Notes: a model not told the origin generated them from the letters alone. DNA of 64,000 bases from Maratus speciosus (GCA_963932465.1 OZ010787.1:16757936-16821935); one strand, 5' to 3'. Shown: positions 34,435 through 46,498, counted from the stretch's first letter. Translations and numbers: made by a program.

Positions 34435-36353
34435 TTTGGAATCGAAAGTGATTTGAAAGATGAATGATCAGAAAATATCTGACTTTTCATTAAAATATTT
34501 GTATTAGTTCTTTACTTTTTATCATATTACATTGATTTTACGTTTATATCATAATTTCGTGCTGCCATAAGCTCCAAGTAGGTGACACTACCAGTATAGT
34601 ATAGGCTTATGTATATAATTGTTTGAATAGTTAATAAACAGAAATATTTTTGAAAATAATCTTCTCTTGAAGTTCCATTTAACTGTGTAACCTAAATATA
34701 CTGATTATTTACTTTTAAAATGGTTATTTTGAAAGAAAATCTAATAATTAACAGATATTAAAATGCCTATCAAACACTGGATACAGCATACCAAACACTG
34801 GATAGAGATTATCAAAAACTGGGTATATCAATGTGACATTTTAAATTTTGATTTTTTTTTTACAAAAACATTTTTATATTTTTTAACAAGTACAGTTTTG
34901 AAAAGAAAACGATCTAAGGGATATATTCCAGCAATCCTTATTTTCCTAAGTTGAAGGGCAGAGTTACCATTAAATGTTGAAGTGCAAATCCAGCTTAGCT
35001 TATCATACACTGGGTACTTTCCCCTACCTTTTAAATCCTCCACAGTTTCAATAATTTGATAGCTGTAATTGCCTGATATTTAGTATTTTAAACTATCCAT
35101 CTAAAATAATTAAAACATCGATCTTCTGATAATTACAATAATTGATGCAATCAGTAAATGATTATCACAAATATTTTATTAATTACTGGTATCCTAATTG
35201 TTAAATTTATTTGAAAATAACTATTTTGTTTCATTAGTATGTATTCATTAAATTCTGGTTCTAAATACAGTGATAAAGACAATTATATTTATTACTTTTT
35301 ATGGGGGTGACCATTACTGGGCTTTTGGGTGTTTTGACATATTTCTGTTATTTAAAATTAAATTTCGATTCATATTGGGAAATGAGACAATAAGAATGGT
35401 TAAATATTGTTGATAGGTTAATATAATATTGAAAAAACTGGAATATAATAATTATAACTATTAATAAAAAAATAATTTTTAAAGAAATTCCTTAAAGGTG
35501 TCCATTACTGGCACATCTACCCTATAGGTCATATATGTATAAATTAAACAAATTGATTTTTACTGTATACATTAAACTGCGTAAATATAAATAATTTTTT
35601 TGTGCATTTGATACATTAATAGTTGTTCGAAAGAGCTATAACAATCTTATGACGTTTTTAAATGTAAATACAGGTTGCAGGAAGTGCTTTTGTAAATTTT
35701 GCTTCTCATGCCAAATTCAACATTGTTGTTTTCGCTTGCGCACCACAACCCCTACCCGGCCCTTATTATCGCATGGGCAAATCGGGACTTTGCCCAGGGG
35801 CCCCAGACCTCATGGGGCCCCCAAATCAATATATTAATTTATAAAATATTTACTTTTTTTTCCAATCCAGTTCTGAAAATTTTCAAATACAAAACACAAA
35901 TTTCATCTTTAAAAGATTCTACTAAGCTCACTGAAAAACAAATTTCATTTTGAACACACAGACCTAAATGCTTTCGTAAAGCTAGCCTCAACCGCTATAT
36001 TAAATAAGAAATAACATTTTTATTTTAATGGATTATATTAGTAATGAACTTAAATCATATCTAAACTTTAGTGGTTGAAAATAATCAGTTCTAACTATCA
36101 TGAGCTAAATTTTCTTCTGTATTCAAAGTTTTTTCTTTTAACTTTGAGTAAATATGAATAAACGGTCGAGTGAGAGTATTACTCGCGCACAGAGGGTTCC
36201 GTAGAATAAATATATGAATTTGTAATTGTATTATAAAAAAACTGTTGCTAAAAGAATACTAAGATTTTGTAAAAAACGATACAACGTAGGGTTGGGTATA
36301 ACTGTATATATATTAGAAAAGTGTGAATGGGTGTACCATGAAAGTTCAAAGAA

Positions 36354-36416
36354 ATATGGAACCTAAATAATATCAAATACAGTATGGAACCTAAATAATA
36401 TCAAATACAGTATGGA
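36354..36416 (+). repeat. 30-bp direct repeat next to a MITE
   Basis: TATGGAACCTAAATAATATC followed by AAATACAG occurs twice in tandem (period 30 bp), ending directly in the MITE start CAGTATGGAACC at 36408. It looks like replication slippage or stuttering at the MITE terminus. Confidence 0.75.
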
Positions 36417-36890
36417 ACCATTTATCCGGAAACCAGTTAACTGGAAAACCAGTTATCCGGAATGATATTTCTGATAAGACTGATTTCAGAATCTTTGCAG
36501 ATAAAGGTGTCATACACTGCCAGTTTGACATAGGCTTTGCTTGAAACAATTATAATTTGATGACAACATCTAGTATTTGAAATGAAAACATATTTAGTTG
36601 TATTTTAGATGTTTTAATTTTTATGCAGAGAAGAAAAAGGAGAATATTTGTTCCTAAGGGATTCCCATAAATTACCTTCTCTTAAACTCTGGTTAACTTT
36701 TGATCTTTCTTGCATTGATTTTTAATCCAAGTAATTAAATAATATAAAATCAGAAATAATGCCACAACCACACATATTCCACAAAACTTATCAAATGGAT
36801 GCTTCTTTAATGCACAACCAGTTAACTGGAAAAACCAGTTATCCAGAATACATCTGACCCCAAGCATTCCAGATAAATGGTTCTGTACTG
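36408..36890. mobile_element. Tigger-type MITE, 483 bp
   Basis: The left end CAGTATGGAACCATTTATCC and right end, reverse-complemented, CAGTACAGAACCATTTATCT are flanked by TA at 36406-36407 and 36891-36892. Both ends carry CCAGTTAACTGGAAAAACCAG-like palindromic text. No protein. Confidence 0.88.
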
Positions 36891-39800
36891 TATAGCTATT
36901 CGTATAACTCTTTTTTTAATATTATCCTAATCTGTTTATGAAGAAATTAATTCGGTACTGACAATAAAAGCAGTGCATCGTTAAACTTCATTTGGCATTT
37001 CATAAAACTAAATTCAGCGTAATAATAACCTTTATTTCTACAGTGTAGCTAAAAAAAAAACCTTTGTTCAAAGTTTAAATTTGGCATTGTGCTAAGCACG
37101 CTTTGGAAGGAGGTCTCAAAGTTGTTACGCCACCTTGGTCAGTGCCGCGTTTTTCAGGATAGGTGTTTAATTAACTTTTAAAGTCACTCGAGGCGTATTG
37201 AGCGATACACTCAATGCAAACTCTCGCGAATCCCACAGTATTTATGCAATTCATTCTAATTAAACCTTTCGAGGGCGGTGCCCTTAAAAAAAGGACTCCT
37301 AATTTTAATTCCAAAACAGAAAATCGGCACCAAGAATATTTAATTAAAATTTTCTTTTTATCATGTACGTGAAAATAAACAAGTTCGCATTTTCTAATAA
37401 ATTCGTTTATAAATTCTGGTGTCAGTTCGTTATTTCATAAGTTTATAAATAGAATTCCTCCGCGCCAGAAACAGTTAAGTGGTCGCAGGAGTCTTAAAAC
37501 TTCAAAAGTTAAGAAATTTTAATTTTTTTAGATGTTAAACTCCTATTTTTTCTGAATATTTTGATATAATTGTTTCCTTAAAATTCCCGTTAGAATTATA
37601 CCCGCTCAATAACTGAAGTGGTGATTCCGAAACTTTGAAGTCATTTTTCTCCAAATGGTGTTTTTTGGGCATAACGCGCAGGATACCTCAAAAACTTCTG
37701 TATATTTTTTCATGAAATTGTCAAAACATGTATTTCATGTTACTCTGTATAAACTGAACCTAAAATTTCCTTTTTATTGTTCATAGAAATATTTTTTTAG
37801 GTGATTTTACTGTTGATATTTTCAAAATTTTGTATTAGCTAAATGCAAAATTGCATTAAAATAATAAAAATGCTTTAAATACAAATTTATTTTTAAGTTC
37901 AGGGAAATTATTACAATCTGAAGTATAAGTAAGCACCAAAATTTTCATTCTAGTTGCAATATTTATTTTGTCATCCGGCACGTAAACTGTTATCCCAATT
38001 TTTTGTTCGACAAAAGTCTAACAGTTTCGAGCCCCCTATAAATACTAATTCTCTATCTTGCAATTTTTTAAATACATGAAATGAAAGAACATACTTATAT
38101 CTTTCATCCTAATTAAAATTGTGTTTTAAAATCACATACATTTTAAGACATAAAATGTTGAAAAGGGTCTTTTTTGCATTTTTTCCACTTTTTAGAGTCC
38201 TGAGACTTAGTATGTTTTTAACAATTTGACATTTATTGCTTTTATGCTGTTACTGGACATTACATTACACATATATATCATTAAAAGTTGTTAACTAGGC
38301 ATAGAGTACACCGCCTATCTTTACTGGCCTATACTGGCCTATCTTTAAGGGTTAATATCTCAGCTAATTACTGCTGATTTTTTTCGGAAATCATTATCAG
38401 CAATGCTTTTATACTTCTGCAATGATAGGTATATCCAGCGATGCTCAACAATTTTTCTGAATGCCCGTAAATCGAAATTTGTGTATAACCGAAAAATGCT
38501 AATTTCTCAAAAACTATGTGACCTAGGATAATCGCTATAATTTTCCGGCAAGGTTTATATTAACATCTACTACCTCTAATTTTTTCCTAATTTTAGTTTC
38601 ATTAGTTTCGGAATTAGATGGGGGGAACATATTTTTGCGTTACATTTTCAGCAATATTTTTTAAAATATAATACCTAAAATTAAAGGGAAAGTATTTTTG
38701 AGTTCAGCGTTACGAAAGCTTTCACAAGATACTCCACATGATATATAAAGAAAAGATTGTTTTTTTTCAAGTAGCATAATTTGCCCCCCTACATTTTTAC
38801 TAAATATATTTATGAATGTTTATTAATCTGAAAATATGTGGATCAATGGTCTTTATTACTTCCTCGAATTTGAACTTTCCACTTTCCATAGTTTACGAGT
38901 AAAATGGCTGTGACAGACAGACAGACAGACGGTCGGACAGACACAGGAGTGATCTTATAATGGTTCCATTTTTACTTTTTAAGTACGGAACCCTAAAAAC
39001 AAGCCCAAACTTGATATCTTTTTAGATTTATAGAAAAAACACTTTTTACTTGCGAAGTAGAATGTATTTGATTTGATATTATCTTGTGAGTAAGTACAAT
39101 TTAAAAGATGTAAAAGAAACTAACTTGATAAACTTATATTTACATGTAAGAGTATTTGACACTCTTCTATAAGTTGAAGTTATTAAATTCATCTTAAAGT
39201 AGTCTAACAAGTTGCTAAAATCATATAAAAGAGTTTTGTTCCATACTTAGAAAAAAGTATTTTTATTAATTAAAGTACTTAATTTAGAATTGACGGAGCT
39301 AAAATTTTTCTTCTATTTAAAATCCAAAATGCGAAAATATTGTTTATGCATTACACATATGACTGACCATCAGTTCTATTTGAATAATGTTGCAACAATT
39401 CGAACGGGGCCCCCTAATTTATCTTTGCCCAGGGCCCCAATAAGTCATGATCGGGGCCTGACCCCTACAACAAACAAGTGCATTTTTTACTTCTAGATTA
39501 TAAAAAGACTCTAATATAGAGTTTTTATTTTTATTAATACCCACGAGTATTTCAACAAAATGGCCTAACTAAGCAGTGGCATAGCCAAGAAGGGAGGTCC
39601 CCCCCCCCCCCCCCCCCGAATGAAGAACTAGTTTACTGAATCATGGATACAACAATAAAAACGGCTAAGACGGAATCACAAAGAACCTAAGAAAAATTCT
39701 GCTTTAAACAGGTGTTCCTCTTAGAATGTATAGTTCAAAGGTATGTCTTCCGCTGGGACCATGAACATTTTCGTTATAAACACTTTCCGTTTTCACATTA

Positions 39801-40068
39801 TCCATTAAAACTGCTAAAACATACTCACTCTATAGTACACATCTGAACATAAATGTATTACAGTAAAATCTGTGAAGATAACCTATCTCAAAGGAAAACA
39901 ATTCAAGATTCGACGAAAACAACACTATATATTTATGCTTGCTAACGTTTGAAACCCATCTGAAATGAAAGTTGTTCCAACTGTAATTCTTTCTTGGCAG
40001 GTTTTCTGTGAACACAGAATCCTCTCGTAAATGGAAACATTTTAATGCCCCGAGACGGAAGGATAACT

Positions 40069-40247
40069 CAGGGCTCCCACTCGGTCCGTTTTTTGAACAC
40101 CACTTTTATTTAAAGAAAAATCTTCTTTAGAAATTTAGTAGAAACATTCCAGGAAGATCGTTTTTCTTGCAATTGTTACAGAAACCTACCACGAATTTCT
40201 TTCTAAAAAATTACTGGTTTTCAAAAGATGGAACAGTGGGAGCCCTG
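40069..40247. mobile_element. hAT-type MITE, 179 bp
   Basis: CAGGGCTCCCAC at the left and its exact inverse GTGGGAGCCCTG at the right form the ends. The flanks share GATAACT/ATAACT (40062-40068 and 40248-40253), a slightly blurred TSD. No coding content. Confidence 0.7.
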
Positions 40248-40801
40248 ATAACTATGCAACTACACCTGCTATTCCGTTTACACAAATTTTGTGTAAATAG
40301 ACTAAACGTAAAACTTCTTTATCTTCGACTTCGATGGGACTAACTGTTTTGCTGACACTTATGGGAAAAGACGAGTTTGCATGAACGCAATAATGGCACA
40401 TTAGTTGAGTTTCGCGACCCTTATCTTTGTTTACTTTATAACGGTCAATATTATCAATTATTTTAAATCTGCTGCAAGCAATTAATAAAAGTAACTTTAT
40501 TTCTGGACTGGTTATTTGTTACCACTTTCACAATACACTGGCAAGAAAAATTAAAGGAATAGCCATAAAAAGGTGCTTTCTGTTAATTCTATTTAGGGAA
40601 CTTCAATGAAAGGTGATTGATTGGTAACCCAATGTCAACATTATCACGTAGTCCAATGGGATTAACCATCGCTACAGAAGAATATGCAAATTTTTCAGCC
40701 CGTTCCTTCAGTTCATGTGTGAAAAGGATTGCACATGGGTGATTTGAAGTCTAATTTCAAGGATTGTACGCGTAATTGTGTAAAATGTTCGCTTGTAGTA
40801 G

Positions 40802-41410
40802 GTGGAATATGTCGCCCAGAAGACATCTGATCGATTGCAGAAATGGCGTGCGATAGGTAGAATGGAAGGAGGACAGACACTCTCAGGGGTCTGTAAATAC
40901 TTAAAAATACCCAAAAGCGTCATGTCAAGAATATGGAAATGGTTAACAGACACTGGTAATGTGCACAGACAACCAGGTCAAGGTAAAAAAAACATGCCAC
41001 AATAGATTCTCAGGACAGTTATTTGGCAACGATTGCTAAAAGAAACAGGCAACTGACATCAATTCAGATTACAAGGGAGTTTGCTGCAGCAACAGGAACT
41101 CGACTATCCAAATTTACTGTGAGTAACAAGCTGTATAAAAAAAGGCTGCATACAAGGAAACCCATTATTTGTACTCCACTAACTCCGGCAGCGAAATGCG
41201 GCTGGTAAAATGGTGCAGAGATCATCATCATTGGAGTACCACGGGCTGGAGCCAGGCATCAATACAAAGGTCGTGGAATCATGGTATGAGTGGGCATCAT
41301 TTTGAATGGCCACACTGACCTACACATTTTTACCAATGCAACTGTGAATGCTGAAATATATAGAGATGAGGTTTTTGATCCTCATGTCAAGTTGTTTAAC
41401 CCTCCGGGAT
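40802..41410 (+). pseudogene. Dead Tc1-family transposase
   Basis: Tc1 transposases insert at TA. Frame 40802-41005 gives RLQKWRAIGRMEGGQTLSGV, then YLKIPKSVMSRIWKWLTDTG and NVHRQPGQGKK, matching the bipartite paired-like helix-turn-helix and the GRPR-type linker. Frame 41023-41208 continues IAKRNRQLTSIQITREFAAA, TGTRLSKFTVSNKLYKKRLH and PLTPAAKCGW. Around 41290-41410, GIILNGHTDLHIFTNATVNA and EIYRDEVFDPHVKLF match the block around the second catalytic Asp and the VN...Y..EVL.P segment. Stops separate the three frames, and the last third of the DDE domain is missing. Terminal inverted repeats were not identified with confidence. Confidence 0.9.
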
Positions 41411-41784
41411 CATGGGTGCATATATGCATCTTCAAAATGTACTTACAGAAATCGTTTTTAATACCACTAAAAATTAAAAGTACAATTTTCCTTATTTAAT
41501 TAAGACATTTTCTCGATTGATAAACTAAATTAAATTATTTGACAAAAAGTGGTGTCAAAGGAATAAAATTCATGTAAAAGATGCTGGTCCCGAATGGGTT
41601 AAGGGTGCAAACGAAAGATTTGGGATTTTATGCTTATTAATGATCTAGAAGTGATACCTCCTCCACGGAACTCCAAAGTGTCCCTTCCAGAGCTGCAGAA
41701 ATCCCACATAAAAAACGTCTGGATTCAACATTTCTTTTGACCCCGGTTACTAATTGTGAATGCCCAGTTTAACATTGCTTCAAG

Positions 41785-41970
41785 AAATTTCATGGTGGCA
41801 GTAACAATTTTGTCTATGGAGAAGGTCTTGGGTAGCGCTTTGCCTTTAACAATATAAGAAATCAAATTGAAGCTAATCCACGTACCAAAGTCTGGAGCTT
41901 ACTGCTGAACTTGGAAAATGCTCTAAAACTGTTTCGAAATATCTAAAATAAATTGGTTGTGAAGTACAAT
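41785..41970 (+). pseudogene. N-terminal fragment of a mariner-type transposase
   Basis: One frame reads KKFHGGSNNFVYGEGLG, a stop, RFAFNNIRNQIEANPRTKVW; a shift then gives ELTAELGKCSKTVSKYLK, a stop and IGCEVQ. This follows the mariner order W.+.F..G......R.GRP....D..+..IE.NP..T..ELA..L..S..TV...L...G. It ends 10 bp before the 15-kb hAT interval begins, and the sequence beyond that insertion (57103 onward) does not clearly continue it. Confidence 0.7.
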
Positions 41971-42049
41971 AACAGAAACCATAGGCTTAACTAGAACTAT
42001 TTTGTGGGGTGGGCACAGGCCCCTAATCTCATAAGTTCTTCAGCGACGT

Positions 42050-42515
42050 TTAAGGTCAGTTTATTTGCTTTTATTTGGCTTACCCTACGAAAAACTGGCG
42101 ATATATAAACTGGCTTTTCTTTTTCAAGTGTTCTGTGGTCATCAATAAAAGAAAGAGGCAAAGATGGACATGTCAACGACGTTCACCGGTGACCTCTGAC
42201 CTTTTGACTTCCAATAAAAAGTCATAAAACGGATCACCTGGCCATATAAAAGCTTCGATGTCAAGAGATGAAGTCTGTTTGGACTTTTAGGGTTCAAATA
42301 GATTACTTTTCTTGACCACAGAACTTTTCATGTTTTATGACTTTCGTCAGATGTCTAGAGGTCAGATGTCACCAGTAAACGTCGTTGGCATGTCCATCTC
42401 CACCTCTTTCTTTTGTTGATGACCACAGAACGCTTGAAAAAGAAAGAACATTTGAAATACTTATAGTGTTTCGTGGGATAAAGCAAATAAACCGAACTTT
42501 ATATTCTTTATTCGA
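42050..42515. repeat. Long palindrome with an extra third arm at 42530-42770
   Basis: GGTCAGTTTATTTGCTTTTA at the left end faces AAAGCAAATAAACCGAACT at the right. Inverted identity includes TTCTGTGGTCATCAATAAAA, GATGGACATGTCAACGACGT and AGTCATAAAACG-type segments on both arms. A further diverged copy of one arm follows at 42530-42770 (TATGTGGTCATCAACAAAAT, TATAAAACATGAAAG). It may be the fold-back end of the surrounding hAT or an independent element. Confidence 0.7.
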
Positions 42516-42789
42516 CGAAAAGTAATAAATCTTTCAAGGCCCTTTTTTTCCTAGTGTTATGTGGTCATCAACAAAATAAAGAGACGGAAATGAACTTTTC
42601 AACGAAGTCTTCTGGTAACTTCTGATCTCCTGACATCCTACGAAGGTTATAAAACATGAAAGGGAGAGCCTTACCACATCAAACGTTGCGACGAGAATAA
42701 AAGTAATCTGTTTGGACCCAAATAGACTACTTTTTTTCTGATCGCAACTTTTCATGTTAAGTCCAAATAGACTAATTTTCTTTGCTTAA

Positions 42790-43137
42790 GGCTTCTGTCC
42801 CAGCCAGCGAAGGCACTCACGTTCTAATGCTAATCCTATGGGGAGGGATTTTTCTAATATCTCGTTTGCATTTCAACATTTTTAAATAATTATAAATATA
42901 TAAAGTTACTTTTTCAATTTCAAAACCGGTTCTGAAAATGAAAGTGTCATTCTAAGAAATATATGCAACCAAAATCGAAAAAGTTAAAAAGGTGCGATGT
43001 AGAGACGGATCTCGGCTATCCAATGCAAAAAAAAAGAATATTTAAAAATGTCGAAATACAAACGAGATATTAGACGAATCCCTCCCCATAGAATTAGCAT
43101 TACCTCGTGAGTGTCCTCACCGACAGGGACAGGAGCC
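42790..43137. mobile_element. Palindromic TTAA-flanked MITE, copy 2
   Basis: TTAA at 42786-42789 and 43138-43141 flank GGCTTCTGTCCCAGCCAGCG and, reverse-complemented, GGCTCCTGTCCCTGTCGGTG. Near the ends, CTAATGCTAATCCTATGGGG faces CCCCATAGAATTAGCATTA. The centre has AAAACCGGTTCTGAAAATGA, as in copy 1 (18276-18689). No coding content. Confidence 0.85.
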
Positions 43138-43829
43138 TTAATGTCCGAGACTCCAAACACATTCCTTTATTGTCCCGGTTTTTAAGAGAGTATCTGAACC
43201 ATCCCGATTTTCCAGAATTCAACTTAAAAAAAAAATGTTTTGAACCTTACCAAATTCTACTTCTCTATTAACAAAATGTTAAAACACGTCATTTTGTGTA
43301 ATCGAATAGAGTAAAACCTGTTTTAAACAGAATTCGATGTTGAGAAAATTTTTGTAGTTCCGACAGAAGGAATACCATTACAATCAAATCACACCTGCTA
43401 AAAGACTGAAACCTGTCTAAACTGATAAGTTTTCCGATCCCTTGTGATTTTATACAGGCAAAGTAAACTGAATGTATTTATTTTAAGAATAAATAAGCGA
43501 GAAATTTAACGAAAATGTTTCTTGAAATTATTAATGTAAATTCTAAATTTGTTTAAAAATTCTAAAACTGTGAAAAAGAACATTTTGAGGAGAGAAAGAA
43601 GAGTTTTTATATTGGGGAGACGTGAGTCAACATTTCCATTCTGTGTTACGGCATTTGTTCACTGAAAGCTGGATACTTTACTGACTTTATTTTTCAGCCA
43701 TTTTACTTTCCTCTATCTTTACAAGAAGAAAATATTGGATTCGTAAAAAAAAAAAAATTGACTTCCGGTTTTCGACGGATTCATATGTTTTAGAAGGTCC
43801 TGAATACGATTTGACTGTTTTAAAAAATG

Positions 43830-44640
43830 TCTGTTTGTATCTGACACAAATTTTGCGGGCAATCTATCTCAAGAACTAATGCACGGAATTTAATAAAACT
43901 TTAGATTCAGTTATACCTTGATATAAGTTGGTGTTTATTAGTTTTTGGTGTAAATCGCGTCAGAGGTGGCGCTGCTACGCTGCATTTTTCACGATTTCTG
44001 CAATAGCTGAGTCTCAAGAACTAATGCACAGATTTTCATCAAATTTCAGATTCAGTTATACCTTTGTTATAAATTTGTGCTGATTAGTTTTTGGCTAATT
44101 AATTTAAAAGGTGTCGCTGCTATGCGATGATTTTTATAATTTCCGCAATAGCTTTATCTCAAGAACTAATCGACGGATTTTCATAAAACTTTAGATTCAG
44201 TTAGACATTGACCTAAGTTGTTGCTCATTAAGTTTTGGTGTAAATCGTCCGACAGATAGCGCTGATATGCTGAATTTTCCACAATTTTCGCAATAGCTCT
44301 ATCTCAAGAACTAATGCACGGATTTTCATGAAATATCAGATTCAGTTAGACGTTGACATAAGTTGTTGCAGATTAGGTTTTGGTGTAAATTTCCCAACAT
44401 GTGGTGCTTCTATGCTGCATTTTCCCCAGATGTACATGATTTTAACAATTGTCATATATCGAAAGAACTAATGCATGGAATTTCATTAAACACATAAGCT
44501 GGTGCTGATTAGGTTTTTGTGCAAATCATAAAACAGGCGGCGCTGCTATGCTGCATTTTTCACAATTCTTTCGATAGCTATATCTCAAAAACTAACGAGC
44601 AAAATTTATTCAAGCTTCTTATTCTGTTACACGTTCATGT
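43830..44640 (+). repeat. 145-bp satellite, about six units
   Basis: The anchor TATCTCAAGAACTAATGCAC and variants recur at about 43867, 44012, 44157, 44302, 44457 and 44583; four of the first spacings are 145 bp. Each unit carries GATTTTCATNAAA, TTCAGATTCAGTTA, GTTTTGGTGTAAAT and GGCGCTGCTATGCTGCATTT. A minus-strand frame at 44635-45048 just beyond it shows no family motif. Confidence 0.88.
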
Positions 44641-45049
44641 AAATAGGTCCTTATTGGGCTTGGGTGTATACTGCGCGAAATTGTTGCTTTTATACTCTTT
44701 GGTTTGGGAATTTTGTATGCAAACATCTAAAACGGTAGGTACCGAAATTAAATTATTTGTTTGAGAGATGCGATGCTTCTGTCTCCTTTTTAAAAGTGAA
44801 CAATTCAACGAACCTATATCTTTAGAATCATTATGATGGACATAGACTGTCATTAGATTTTGGCACTGTTTCAGCGAATTTTGAAGTATTAACAAAAAAA
44901 AGATGAGATAGAAAAAAGTTTTAGGATTGGCACATCCGACTAGTTTAAGATAGAGGCACAACAAAAATGCTCCTAAATCGTTGTATCGAAGTCTGAGTAA
45001 AGGAAAAAACTTTTTGAATTTGAAATTCTTTTGTACACCCTTTTGCATT

Positions 45050-46490
45050 TTATTTATTTATTTTTGCTTCTTGAGCCATTTTGAGCAGGCATTTTGAAAC
45101 AAGTTGACGGACGAAGCTGACCAACGAAGTTGGTTGAGATCGTGGTATGTTTTGTACACGACATGCTGCGTTTCATCCGCATAGGTTCATAAATACGAAT
45201 GTTACAGCATGACAAAAATCAGATATATTATGTAAAAATCAACATTTAAACGGGAAGTACTTTATGGGTATATAGGAGTCATGATCGATCAAAATATAAA
45301 AAACAAATTCTGTAAATGCTTTTGTCCGAACGGCTGCAATAAGAAGCATTTTACTTTTTATACTGGCAGTAGAAGCAACCTAATAAAATTTATACCTGAA
45401 TATCCATTAGTCAATCTTAGAATAATTTTTATAATTTTCTCTACCTTAATAATCGTTTTTTATTTCAACTGTAATAGATTATAAAAGTAAAAAAGATGTT
45501 TAGTTCTCGTTCTTTGCTAACAATGTGCTACCGGTAATTTATCATCATATTTATTTGTTATTTTGTAAAAGAAAATATACAAAATAATTATCCTGTTCGT
45601 GCATCAAATTTAGAAATATTTGAGCACTTTAATAATATTATTAATCATAAGAAATGCAATAAAAGGCGCATGCATTTATTTCATCATGTTTTTCATCTTT
45701 CATGAATATTCCCACTGGCATTAAGAAAGGGCAAAACAACAATTTTGCTGCTTTTCGAATATTCAGCTACATTTTAAATTTCTTGAAACCCTAGGCACAT
45801 TTTATTTGGAGTCTCTTTCCCTCCCAACTACTTATATATTTATTTATTTAAGGAAAATTATTGCATTTTGTGCATACTCAAGGAAAATGTAAGTATCCAA
45901 ATAAAATTTTGAACGTTTTTCATTTACTTTCTGCCTCAAAAATATTAAATGAAAAACACCAAATACATTTAAATATTCAAAAGACTATCCATGTTTCATT
46001 TAGTTGCGGTAAAAAAGTACATCAGCTTGAGTTTGTTACAGGAAAAATTCAAATTTGACCTCTAATTGGCCCTCTTTTAATTTAGCATTCACATCAATCG
46101 TTTATTTTAAGTGAAGGGAAAAACGTATAGGATTTAGTGCTTAAAAATTGGTATATCATACGCGTAACGAAAGTTTATTACATCACCATAAAATATTTTT
46201 AATGCAAATCCTACTCTGTTATAAAACATTTCAGGCCTGAAATTGGGAAATGGACTATAGTTCATTTCCCCCTTTATTTAAAATTCATTGGATTACTCAA
46301 CACTGGAAAATTTCTATCTATGCAAACAAATCTCAAATGTTTACATGTATAAAATACTTTAATAATAATATAACTTTTAAATCGCAATGCTGACATATCG
46401 TTGAAGTAAAGTGGACATATCGTAAAAAATAATGCATAAAATATTCAAAAAGAGACAAATCAAAAATGATCTTAAAGTTCTGTTTAATCA
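45050..46490. other. Gene-free interval
   Basis: Short frames (45281-45484, 45861-46058) have no recognisable domain. No tandem or inverted repeat of note was seen. Confidence 0.4.
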
Positions 46491-46498
46491 ATTCTTAA

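Larger units (their letters stand above)
32667..35024 (+). mobile_element. TA-type transposon carrying a PHD-finger fragment
   Basis: The left end GGGGAAAGTAACCAGTGTTT and right end, reverse-complemented, GGGGAAAGTACCCAGTGTAT differ at two bases in 20. The right flank is TA (35025-35026); the left flank is CA, perhaps a mutated TA. The core CCAGTGTTTG(A/G)TA recurs close to the left end (32679, 32696) and, inverted, near the right (34771-34830), paralleling the subterminal layout of the surrounding element. A broken PHD finger lies near the 3' end. Confidence 0.65.
29233..35522. mobile_element. TA-flanked DNA transposon with subterminal repeats, heavily nested
   Basis: The left end GGGTAGATGTGCCAGTAATG and the right end, reverse-complemented, are identical over 20 bases and continue GACACC. 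TA flanks at 29231-29232 and 35523-35524. The core CCAGTAATGG(A/T)CACC recurs internally near 29588-29645 in both orientations and at about 35303-35320, as for repeated transposase binding sites. About 4.7 kb of the interval is other elements. The residue (~1.6 kb) carries no transposase. Confidence 0.85.
36190..38998 (+). mobile_element. Candidate element with GGGTTCCGTA...TACGGAACCC ends
   Basis: GCGCACAGAGGGTTCCGTAG at 36185-36204 faces AAGTACGGAACCCTAAAA at 38981-38998. Before the right end come (GACA)n at 38912-38931 and a small GGTTCC...GGAACC hairpin (38962-38992). From memory, this arrangement recurs widely in arthropod genomes as a repeat end, but I cannot name the family with certainty. 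No protein is visible. Confidence 0.45.
35745..39470. mobile_element. Candidate element with GC-rich inverted ends
   Basis: GGGCAAATCGGGACTTTGCC with CAGGGGCCCC at 35775-35804 pairs with the inverse of GGGGCCCCCTAATTTATC and TTTGCCCAGGGCCCC at 39406-39437. Both lie beside CCCCTA/TAGGGG-like ends (35750 and 39466). A clean TSD could not be fixed. Everything between is gene-free, with an embedded MITE and a GGAACC-ended repeat. Confidence 0.5.

Noticed and set aside
44635..45048. 137-codon minus-strand frame, the second longest frame in the window
   Set aside because: Composition and hydrophobic runs fit AT-rich chance coding, and no domain, splice site or repeat-protein pattern was recognised.
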